Origin: Planctomycetia bacterium | Lineage (GTDB): Bacteria; Planctomycetota; UBA1135; GCA-002686595 | DNA length: 32,143 nucleotides | NCBI GenBank assembly: GCA_005799545.1 | Contig: SYGM01000081.1 | Span: 1-32,143, forward strand | Direction: 5' to 3' | In this document: one piece after another, positions 24,197 to 31,303 of the stretch | Numbering within the stretch: position 1 is the first letter of the stretch | Layout of the letters: each line of letters starts with the position of its first letter | The notes under the pieces: generated by a model | Databases searched by the model: none | What the model saw: only the letters and a program-made list of their open reading frames with translations | Told to the model about the DNA's origin: nothing | Translations under genes and position numbers: made by a program

Positions 24197-25455
24197 TGCT
24201 TCACGGTCTGCTCGCCGGCGTGCTCATGGTCGGCAGCGTCCCGGCCGCTGCACAGACGGAGCCTTGGCCGGGCGAGCTGAGTCCTGAACATCGCGCTGCC
24301 GCGGTGCAACTGCGGCAGGCTCGCAGCCAGACCGCCGCCCCCGAGCGCATCGTGCGCAGCCTGACGCAACTGGGTACGCCGGCGGTTCCTGCTCTGGTGG
24401 AGATCCTGTGCGTGGGGCGCGTGCCCCAGACGGCCGAGACGGAGGCCCCCATGATCCTCAGTGAGCCGCAGACCCAGCTGGTTCTGTCGGCCTTGCGGCA
24501 GTTGCCGCGCACGCAGGTACGTGGTGCGCTGGATGCACGCTTGAGCGTCAGTCCCGTCGAGGTTCGCACCGCTCTGGGGGGGATTGAGTTGCTGGGGGAC
24601 ATCGGCGAGGCCGCCGATCTGGACCGAATGCTGGCCCTGGTGCCGCTGCGCGAAGACGGACAGGCCACGCGCGAGGCACGGCAGCGGGTCGTGCCCGCGA
24701 TTACCCGCATGATCGCCAGGGAACCGAAGTCATGGGACGCCGTGAACTCGTCGTTGCGCCGCACGTCTCAGGGCCCGGCGCGGCTGCTTGTGGATGCCCT
24801 GGGTGCCTCGCGTGATGTGCGGGCCGTCAATGTGCTCTTTGCCTGCGCGCGTCAGTTTCCGCCGCTGGCCCCGGCCTGCGTGGCCCAGCTGCGTGCTCTA
24901 CCGCAGTGCCATGTGCCGGAGCTGAGCGCCTGGATGGCAGGTGAGTTGACCTTCGCCGCGGCGGAGTATGCTCGCATGCTCTGCGCGGCCTTGCCGCGCT
25001 ATGACGATGGCGCGGCGCTGGGAGCCTTGGTGCAGGCTCTCGGTCATGAAGAAGCCAAGGTCCGTGAAGCGGCGCAGGCAGCGTTGCGTGAGGTCAGCGG
25101 TCTGGCGCTGCCGGCGCATGCCGGAGCGTGGCAGGATTGGCTCGACTCGCAGCGCACGTGGCAGGAAACACGCCTGTCCGCTCTCGCGGAAGCCGTTCGG
25201 GGTGGAGCGCCGTCCGAAGCGATCGCCGCGTTGCGCGAATTCAGTACGGTGCGCATCGGGCGTCGGGCGGTGGCGGAAGCCCTGATTCCAGCGCTGAGCC
25301 GACCTGAGCCGGGGATCGCCGGCCTGGCCGCCGAGGTCCTCGTCGGCTTGCAGATCCCGGACGTGTGTGCCCAGCTGGGCTCGGCACTCGATGCTCATCC
25401 GCAGGCCCGCGCCAGACTGTGCGGCGGGGAATCAGCGGGACTTCGTCAACCCTGA
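24184..25455 (+). CDS. Exported HEAT-repeat protein of the minor pilin operon
   Basis: A 423-residue protein with a signal peptide (L-M-L-H-G-L-L-A-G-V-L-M-V-G-S-V-P-A-A-A-Q, cleavage probably after A-A-A). The mature part is all-helical with degenerate HEAT repeats: L-G-T-P-A-V-P-A-L-V-E-I-L, L-V-Q-A-L-G-H-E-E-A-K-V-R-E-A-A-Q-A-A-L-R-E-V-S, and A-L-I-P-A-L-S-R-P-E-P-G-I-A-G-L-A-A-E-V-L-V. This is a scaffold, not an enzyme, as far as visible. GTG 24184 lies 7 bases after GGAGGG and makes a 13-base overlap with the PilX-like gene. An ATG at 24196 with a TGATG overlap is the alternative. The location suggests a partner of the pilus or secretion apparatus outside the cytoplasm, which is inference. 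The last 24 bases overlap the convergent 834-residue gene. Confidence 0.78.
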   Translation: MAGLMLHGLLAGVLMVGSVPAAAQTEPWPGELSPEHRAAAVQLRQARSQTAAPERIVRSLTQLGTPAVPALVEILCVGRVPQTAETEAPMILSEPQTQLVLSALRQLPRTQVRGALDARLSVSPVEVRTALGGIELLGDIGEAADLDRMLALVPLREDGQATREARQRVVPAITRMIAREPKSWDAVNSSLRRTSQGPARLLVDALGASRDVRAVNVLFACARQFPPLAPACVAQLRALPQCHVPELSAWMAGELTFAAAEYARMLCAALPRYDDGAALGALVQALGHEEAKVREAAQAALREVSGLALPAHAGAWQDWLDSQRTWQETRLSALAEAVRGGAPSEAIAALREFSTVRIGRRAVAEALIPALSRPEPGIAGLAAEVLVGLQIPDVCAQLGSALDAHPQARARLCGGESAGLRQP

Positions 25456-27936
25456 GCGCTGCAGCCAGCCGGCGAACTCGACCCAGTTGGCGCTGTTGTC
25501 GTACGAGTCATCCGGCGCCTGTTTCTGCCAGGCGGCATAGCGTGCGGAGAAGCTCGCGTCGGGGACTCCGCAGTCGAGAATGCGGCGGCGCAGCCGCTCG
25601 GCCTGCTCTGTCGGCGCAATGCGTGAGGCGTAGTCCAGCGCCCACGCGCAGTGGAAGTACTCCACATTGCCGACATAGCCGTCCTCAGGCTGGTAGTCAG
25701 GCCCGTACACCTTCGCATCGCAGAAGGGCGCCGTGGCGTAGTTGTCGTTGAGCGCGATCGCCATGCCCTGACGCGGTCCCTGAACGAAGCGCGTTGGCTT
25801 GGCCGGATCGGGCTGCCAGTTGTCGGGAATGCGTTGGAACAGAGGACTGAAGTAGAGCGTCTCGATCCCGCGCAGCACGAGTCCTTCGAGCTCCGCTCGG
25901 CGCGCATCGTCGACGCCGCGGAATACGGTCTCGTTCATGCAGCGCATTGCATGCGTGAGAAACAGGCTCTCGAAGCTCTGCTGCATCATCCAGCGCTGCT
26001 CGGGATCGAGAATGCGGTTCAGGAAACGCATCACAAGACCGTTGGGCAGCTCCGCATCGAGCAGCAGCTGACTCACGGAGCGCAGCCATGGGAAGAAGCG
26101 CGCGCGGAAGGCGTCGTCGGAGAGCGCGTAGGCCGCACACACGGCGTCGATGCCCCAGGCATGCTCGCGGCCGAGCCAGTCGCCTTGGTGGGGATGCTGC
26201 GCCACGCGCTGCTGGTGCACGCGCAGCGTGATGCCCTTTGACCAGGAAGCTTCCGTGTGCGGACTTTCGTGCAGCATCAGCCGGAACAACTCCGCAGACA
26301 GGCGCAGGTCGTCCTTGGCGAGGCTGTCGTTGCCCAGCCAGGCCAGCGCTTTGGCCTGCTTGGTCCAGCGCACCCAGTGCTGGTCATCGTGCGGCCACCA
26401 GTACAGCAGGCTGTCATTGGCGCTCTTGGGTTGACCGTAGCGCTCATGCCAGTTGCCCTGATCGTAGTGCGGGCGCAGACCGCGCTCGTGCACCGCCTGC
26501 ACCTGCGCGCTCACCGGCGCTCCCCATTGCCAAGGCAGCGTGAAGCAGGGGATCCGGACGATGCCGTGCGTGCGGTAATCAAAGGGAATCACGCCCTTGT
26601 CATCCAGCCAGCGCTCGTAACCGACGGGCTCGCCGCGCCGATCCCAGACCGCCTCGCTCTGGCGGCAGGCGTTCATGCGGTGCAGCAGTTCCAGATGCGT
26701 GTAGGCCGCTCGCGAAGCACCGGCGACCGCGTAGTGCCCTTCGATCAGCGAGATGCCTTCGCCTCCGGGGCCGCCTTCGCCCGGCACGAACCAGGGATGG
26801 GCCCAGCCCATCACCCGGCCGTGCGTATACCAGCCGTGCGCTTCGCCGGTCTCCAGCGCGCGCGCGTAGCTCTGCATGCGCGCAGTCTCACGCGCACGGA
26901 TGCCGCTGCGGCCGCCTTTGCCGTAAAAATCCGGGCCCGCCAGCGTCGCTGCCTGCGGAAAGTACGCGGCCAGCGCGGGGTTGACCCACGACCAGCCTCC
27001 GGCTTCGAGGCTTGCGAAGCCCAGGCCGCGCTGCGCGAGCCAGTCGGCGGCGCGCGCTTCAGTGCCGGCGGGCGCGAGTGCGAGGCGCCGGTGAAACTGA
27101 AACTGCGGCGGCATGAAGTGCAGCGAACCGTCCGTGTTGGGCTTGACCAGCGGCACGATGTTCCATGCTCCCTCGATGCGCGCCTTACCGAAGAACGGAT
27201 CACGCACCTGCGCGAGCACCTGCCAGCCTGCCGGTACGCACAGCTCCAGACTCTTCCAGTACAGCGCACCTGCAGAGGACTCCAGAGGATCCTGTCCGCG
27301 CGTTCCGCCCGTCAGTCCGTTGTGCACGCGCAAAGTCAGGCCCAGCGTGGGCTCGCCTGCCAGTTCGGTGAGGTAGGCATGGACGCCCATCAGATGCGGC
27401 AGCGGAGGCGGTTGCCCGGGCTGCGTCATCTCGGGAACCATCACGCCGGCAACCTTGCGCTCGCGCAGCCAGCGGCCCTGCTTCGTCCAGCGCATCGAAC
27501 CGAATCCGGGATGTTCGCGATCACCGCTCAGTTCCGCCGTGTAGCGATGGCCAAAGACATCCTCCGCGCGCAGCAGGATCGCCGGCACACGTGACGGCTC
27601 GGGGAAGGGCGCCGGCCTGGACTCCGGGGCGGCGTGCACGGCGTAGGTGTGTTCCCCTGGCTGCGCCGGTAGATCCACCCGGGCGATCAACTCCACCACG
27701 CGCGGCCGACCCTGTGGATCACGCGTCACGATTTCGACCTGAGCCGGTATCCGCGTCCGAGCCGCGTCGAGGTTTTCGATCTCCAGCCTGTCGAGCGGCG
27801 CATCCGGTGGTACGGGCAGCGTCGCGCGCAGCGTGACGGGGGAACTTGCGCCGGCTTCGAGCACCAGACGCGCCAACGGTGTCTGCGGCGCGAGCTGCAG
27901 CATCGAACCCAGTGCCAGCCACATGGCGAGGAGCAT
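25432..27936 (-). CDS. Large exported protein, possibly PcRGLX/YetA-like (polysaccharide-active)
   Basis: An 834-residue protein with a short hydrophobic leader (M-L-L-A-M-W-L-A-L-G-S-M-L-Q-L-A). The N-terminal about 130 residues, with A-P-L-D-R-L-E-I-E-N-L-D then I-P-A-Q-V-E-I-V-T-R-D-P-Q-G-R-P-R, resemble the RIFT-barrel start of PcRGLX/YetA-like proteins (exo-rhamnogalacturonan lyase group, PL26). The middle and C-terminal parts are rich in Trp, Tyr and His (W-Y-T-H-G-R-V-M-G-W-A-H-P-W, W-W-P-H-D-D-Q-H) and look like an alpha/alpha toroid of the kind seen in glycan-degrading enzymes. I cannot point to catalytic residues, so the family call is tentative. The start has TAGCCT 6 bases upstream and a TTGCCA -35-like box. 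Its stop overlaps the convergent HEAT-repeat gene by 24 bases. Confidence 0.7.
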   Translation of the reverse strand: MLLAMWLALGSMLQLAPQTPLARLVLEAGASSPVTLRATLPVPPDAPLDRLEIENLDAARTRIPAQVEIVTRDPQGRPRVVELIARVDLPAQPGEHTYAVHAAPESRPAPFPEPSRVPAILLRAEDVFGHRYTAELSGDREHPGFGSMRWTKQGRWLRERKVAGVMVPEMTQPGQPPPLPHLMGVHAYLTELAGEPTLGLTLRVHNGLTGGTRGQDPLESSAGALYWKSLELCVPAGWQVLAQVRDPFFGKARIEGAWNIVPLVKPNTDGSLHFMPPQFQFHRRLALAPAGTEARAADWLAQRGLGFASLEAGGWSWVNPALAAYFPQAATLAGPDFYGKGGRSGIRARETARMQSYARALETGEAHGWYTHGRVMGWAHPWFVPGEGGPGGEGISLIEGHYAVAGASRAAYTHLELLHRMNACRQSEAVWDRRGEPVGYERWLDDKGVIPFDYRTHGIVRIPCFTLPWQWGAPVSAQVQAVHERGLRPHYDQGNWHERYGQPKSANDSLLYWWPHDDQHWVRWTKQAKALAWLGNDSLAKDDLRLSAELFRLMLHESPHTEASWSKGITLRVHQQRVAQHPHQGDWLGREHAWGIDAVCAAYALSDDAFRARFFPWLRSVSQLLLDAELPNGLVMRFLNRILDPEQRWMMQQSFESLFLTHAMRCMNETVFRGVDDARRAELEGLVLRGIETLYFSPLFQRIPDNWQPDPAKPTRFVQGPRQGMAIALNDNYATAPFCDAKVYGPDYQPEDGYVGNVEYFHCAWALDYASRIAPTEQAERLRRRILDCGVPDASFSARYAAWQKQAPDDSYDNSANWVEFAGWLQRSGLTKSR

Positions 27937-27942
27937 CGCCTG

Positions 27943-27972
27943 AGGCTAGAGCCTGTGCCTTGCCGCTGGCAA
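27943..27972 (-). promoter_or_regulatory. Promoter of the 834-residue protein gene (TTGCCA - 18 bases - TAGCCT)
   Basis: On the minus strand TTGCCA (27972-27967), five of six matches to TTGACA, is followed after 18 bases by TAGCCT (27948-27943). The latter ends 6 bases before ATG 27936. It is the most complete promoter seen here and implies a leaderless message. Confidence 0.55.
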
Positions 27973-28003
27973 GCGTTCGCCTCGTCCGGCACAGTACCGA
28001 TGC

Positions 28004-30076
28004 ATGCTGCTCAGTTTGGCCATCGGTGGTTCCGCACCATTCCTGCGCGATCTGGCGCTGGTCCTGTGCGTGGCCGCCGTCACCAGCCTGGTGTTTCAGC
28101 GCCTGCGCCAGCCGGTGGTGCTCGGCTATCTGCTGGCCGGCTTGCTGTTGGGGCCGCACCTGCTGCTGCCGCTGGTCGAAGACCGCCAGACGCTCCAGAC
28201 CCTGAGCGAGCTGGGCGTGACCTTGCTGATGTACTCGCTGGGTCTGGAGTTCCGGCTGGGCAGACTGAAGGAACTGGGGCCCAGTGCCGCTTTCGTGACA
28301 CTGCTCGAGGTCGGAGGCATGCTGCTGCTGGGTTTCGTGGCGGCTCGGAGCCTGGGCTGGAGCACGAGCGAGGCGCTCTTCACCGGCGGAGCGCTGGCGA
28401 TCTCGAGCACCACGCTGATCCGCAAGGTTTTCGGAGAGCTGGAGGTTGAGCCGCGCATCAAGGAGCTTGTCACCGGCGTACTGATCTTCGAGGATCTGGT
28501 CGCGATCCTGCTGATCGCTGCCCTGACGGTCGTCGCAAACGGCGCGCAGCTGGATATGGGCGGACTGGCAGCCGCTGCCGGTCGGTTGCTGCTGTTCATC
28601 GTGCTGGTGCTGGTGCTTGGCTGGCTTCTGGTGCCGCGCCTGATCGCGTTCACGATTCGCCTCGGTCGGCGTGAGACGATCCTGATTGCTGCGCTGGGGC
28701 TGTGCTTCGCAATGGCCCTGATCGCGGATGCGGCCGGCTATTCCGTCGCGCTGGGCGCGTTCCTCGCGGGCTCGCTGGTGGCCGAGTCGGGCCACGGCGA
28801 GTTCATCGAACGACGCATCGAGCCGGTGCGCGACATGTTCCTCGCGATTTTCTTCGTGTCGGTGGGCATGCTGATCGATCCCGTGCAGATCGCGGCTCAC
28901 TGGCCGATCGCACTGACCTTGAGCTTGCTTGTGCTGTTCGGCAAGGTCTTCGGCGTGGCGCTGGGAGCGGTGCTGACCGGGAGCGACACCCGCACCGCGC
29001 TGCGCATCGGGCTCTCGTTGGCGCAGATCGGAGAGTTCTCATTCATCATCGCCGCACTGGGTGCGGGCAGCGGCGTGGCGCGCGAGTCCTTCTATCCGCT
29101 GATCGTCGGCGTGGCGAGCGTGGCGGCCTTCAGCTCGCCGATCCTGATCGCGCGCTCCGACCGCATCGCGGCCGGAATCGAGCGCTTTCTGCCGCGCCGG
29201 CTTTCGACCTTCGCGAGCCTGTACGGATCCTGGCTGGAGGCGCTGCGTCAGCAGTCCTCGCGCGATACTCGCTGGAAGAGCGTACGCCGCACGATCTTCC
29301 GGGTCGGCATCGACGCTCTGCTCATCATCGGACTCTTGATCACCGGTACGCTGGTCGAGACGCGCCTCGCGACCCGCCTGGGCGACAGTGCCGGGCTGGC
29401 TCCGGGGCTGGCGCGTACGGTGGTGCTGGTTGGATTCCTGCTGGTCTGTCTGTGGCCGCTGCTCGGCATGGTGCGCGGCGCGCGCCGACTTGGCGCCGTG
29501 CTGGCGGAGATGGCGCTGCCTGCGCGCAAGGGCCGCATGGACGCCGCGCAGACACCCCGGCGCGCGCTGAGCGCAGGATTGCAGGTGGCGGTGCTTCTGG
29601 TGGTCGCCCTGCCGACGCTCGCGTTGACGGAGCCGTTCCTGCCCGGCTTTGCAAGCGTGGGCCTGCTCGCGCTGCTCGCCCTGCTGCTGATCTCCATGAT
29701 CTGGCGCAGCTCGGCGGATCTCGACGGGCACATGCGGGCCGGTGCGGAACTGGTGCTGGAAGCTCTGGCAAAGAGCGGCGGCATGCCCAACACGCGCATG
29801 GATCTGGTCAACGAACTGCTGCCGGGTGTGGGGGATGTGCACGCGCTGAGCGTCGGCGAGCAGCATCCGGCGATCGGCTTGACGCTGCACGAGGCCGGCC
29901 TTGGCTCGGCCTGCGGCATCAGCGTCGTCGCCATACAGCGCGGAGGCGCGCAGCTCGTCCTGCCCGGCGGCAATGAACGCCTGCAGGCACAGGATCGACT
30001 GGCGATCACGGGCTCGGACGATGCCGTGCGCTCGGCGCTGGAGCGCTGGCGGTGTTCAGGGAATGCCGGACAGTGA
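28004..30076 (+). CDS. CPA2 family cation:proton antiporter (KefB/Kef-type) with C-terminal RCK_C domain
   Basis: A 690-residue integral membrane protein expected to exchange K+ or Na+ for H+. Residues about 10-400 give the CPA2 core of about 12 helices, with conserved blocks P-V-V-L-G-Y-L-L-A-G-L-L-L-G-P, F-E-D-L-V-A-I (acidic residues at the ion site), F-F-V-S-V-G-M-L-I-D, and A-Q-I-G-E-F-S-F-I-I. About four further hydrophobic segments lie at 430-575. An RCK_C (TrkA_C) domain closes it at about 610-690 (V-V-A-I-Q-R-G-G ... L-Q-A-Q-D-R-L-A-I-T-G). The NAD-binding RCK_N domain of KefB/KefC is absent, so control by nucleotide or glutathione adducts is unlikely. The gene is divergent from the 834-residue protein gene (67 bases apart), and its 3' end overlaps the convergent DUF2961-like gene by 21 bases. 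Confidence 0.9.
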   Translation: MLLSLAIGGSAPFLRDLALVLCVAAVTSLVFQRLRQPVVLGYLLAGLLLGPHLLLPLVEDRQTLQTLSELGVTLLMYSLGLEFRLGRLKELGPSAAFVTLLEVGGMLLLGFVAARSLGWSTSEALFTGGALAISSTTLIRKVFGELEVEPRIKELVTGVLIFEDLVAILLIAALTVVANGAQLDMGGLAAAAGRLLLFIVLVLVLGWLLVPRLIAFTIRLGRRETILIAALGLCFAMALIADAAGYSVALGAFLAGSLVAESGHGEFIERRIEPVRDMFLAIFFVSVGMLIDPVQIAAHWPIALTLSLLVLFGKVFGVALGAVLTGSDTRTALRIGLSLAQIGEFSFIIAALGAGSGVARESFYPLIVGVASVAAFSSPILIARSDRIAAGIERFLPRRLSTFASLYGSWLEALRQQSSRDTRWKSVRRTIFRVGIDALLIIGLLITGTLVETRLATRLGDSAGLAPGLARTVVLVGFLLVCLWPLLGMVRGARRLGAVLAEMALPARKGRMDAAQTPRRALSAGLQVAVLLVVALPTLALTEPFLPGFASVGLLALLALLLISMIWRSSADLDGHMRAGAELVLEALAKSGGMPNTRMDLVNELLPGVGDVHALSVGEQHPAIGLTLHEAGLGSACGISVVAIQRGGAQLVLPGGNERLQAQDRLAITGSDDAVRSALERWRCSGNAGQ

Positions 30077-31255
30077 CTCCCAGTCCTCCGGCGCGGCGAA
30101 GCGCAGCGGAGCGCGCACGCCCGGCCGCAGGCCGAGCAGCAAGAGGGTCTGGCCTGCGGGTGTCAGCGTGAGCTCGAGCTTGCTCTGGAAGATCGGACGA
30201 TCCAGGCGTGCGATCCCGCTTTCGAGCAGCAGCTCCTCACCGTCGATGCGCAGCGGGCAGTCGAAGGTCTCGCGCGTGGCCACAGCCGGCGCAATCCCCA
30301 GCACGGCTCCGGTGCCAGTGATCTCAAGCGTGCGCGCTTCGCGGGCCTTGAGCCAGACGGCCCCGAAGTGCAGCGAGTGCTCATCCCAGTTCCACGGCGT
30401 CACATACAGCGCGCCCGAGACATGCGTGGTGGGCGGCCCCAGGTTCTCGATCATGAAGTCGAACTTCTCGCGGTAGGGCAGCTTCCAGCGCAGCGCGTAG
30501 TCGCGGCCGGAGCGCGCACGGAAGCGCGGATCAAGTTCGACGCAGCGGAACAGCGCCAGAAGCGGCGCCACGACCGTCTCCTCCCCATCGAAACTCATGC
30601 GCACGAAGAGGAATTTGATGTTCTCCTCCGGCTTCGGTCCGTCGACACGCAGCACGATCGAGCTGACGCAGGCCGGGCCCCGGGCGCGCTTGTCATCGAT
30701 GCAGGTCAGGGTGCCCGCCGGATCGTTCTGCGAAAGCGAGTACTGAAAGGCCTGTTCTCCGTCGGGGAGCGCCGGTGGCGCGGCGAAGAGCTCTCGCGCG
30801 CGCTGCAAAGCGGCCGCGCCGGCGGGAACGCTGCGCGTGGTCGGCACTCGCAGGACCCAGCGGGCCGTGCCTTCGCCTTCGTGATTCCAGTGTAGGCTCT
30901 CGCCCGCGCGAATCTCCAGCGGTTTGCCGCAGCTCGGTGGATTGGTGTTGGAGAAGCGTTCTGCGTTGCTCATCAGCTCGCTCAAGGGGACGCTGCGCAG
31001 CAGCTTTCCCTCCGCCCCGCCGCGAACCTCAAGGCTGCCGCTCGGCGGAGAGCAATGCAGTCGGCACAGCACGCTGTCCTGTTCGCAGCGCAGGATCAGC
31101 CCGGAGCGGCCAGTGTGCCTGCCACCCTGCAGGCGGTAGGGCTGGGAGGGCAGTTGAAGAGCTGCCTCGCGCGATCCGAGCTCGGCGAGCTCCCGCGCCG
31201 GGACAACCCAGGGTTCGGCAGCGATTCCGGCCAACAACAGGGCGATCAGGATCAT
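30056..31255 (-). CDS. Exported DUF2961-like protein
   Basis: A 399-residue protein with a short signal peptide (M-I-L-I-A-L-L-L-A-G-I-A-A, cleavage near Ala13). The central part shows the general DUF2961 progression. F-L-F-V-R-M-S-F-D-G-E-E-T-V-V-A-P-L-L-A-L-F corresponds to the fD-G-x-x-x-P-x-V-x-x-P-L-x-x-F-F block. Y-A-L-R-W-K-L-P-Y-R-E corresponds to the y-x-x-x-W-x-M-P-(F/Y) block, followed by I-E-N-L-G. DUF2961 proteins include secreted glycan-active enzymes, but this match is distant and no active site can be named. Six or so Cys residues could form disulphides. A longer open frame extends upstream, but ATG 31255 is the start with a signal peptide, and TAGGCT lies 8 bases before it. 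The 3' end overlaps the antiporter gene by 21 bases. Confidence 0.7.
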   Translation of the reverse strand: MILIALLLAGIAAEPWVVPARELAELGSREAALQLPSQPYRLQGGRHTGRSGLILRCEQDSVLCRLHCSPPSGSLEVRGGAEGKLLRSVPLSELMSNAERFSNTNPPSCGKPLEIRAGESLHWNHEGEGTARWVLRVPTTRSVPAGAAALQRARELFAAPPALPDGEQAFQYSLSQNDPAGTLTCIDDKRARGPACVSSIVLRVDGPKPEENIKFLFVRMSFDGEETVVAPLLALFRCVELDPRFRARSGRDYALRWKLPYREKFDFMIENLGPPTTHVSGALYVTPWNWDEHSLHFGAVWLKAREARTLEITGTGAVLGIAPAVATRETFDCPLRIDGEELLLESGIARLDRPIFQSKLELTLTPAGQTLLLLGLRPGVRAPLRFAAPEDWESLSGIP

Positions 31256-31263
31256 GCCGCAGC

Positions 31264-31269
31264 AGCCTA
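31264..31269 (-). promoter_or_regulatory. Probable -10 element (TAGGCT) of the DUF2961-like gene
   Basis: On the minus strand TAGGCT ends 8 bases before ATG 31255. The hexamer and gap are identical to those at the SGNH hydrolase gene. No Shine-Dalgarno sequence is present. Confidence 0.5.
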
Positions 31270-31291
31270 GCGCGCCTGAGCGCGCTTGCGC

Positions 31292-31297
31292 TAGCGT
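31292..31297 (+). promoter_or_regulatory. Probable -10 element (TAGCGT) of the aminotransferase gene
   Basis: TAGCGT ends 6 bases before ATG 31304, and no Shine-Dalgarno sequence is present. The divergent 48-base region also holds a direct repeat AGCGCGC (31269 and 31279). Confidence 0.45.
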
Positions 31298-31303
31298 GTG
31301 ACC

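Noticed and set aside
26257..27594. Open frame of 445 codons on the plus strand
   Set aside because: It is a shadow of the 834-residue minus-strand gene, without signal or motif; the minus-strand gene has a promoter and leader peptide.
27719..29976. Long open frames in other phases around the antiporter start (393 codons minus, 424 codons plus)
   Set aside because: Their translations are Gln/Arg/His- or Arg/Gly/Ala-rich noise, whereas the antiporter frame shows clear CPA2 motifs.
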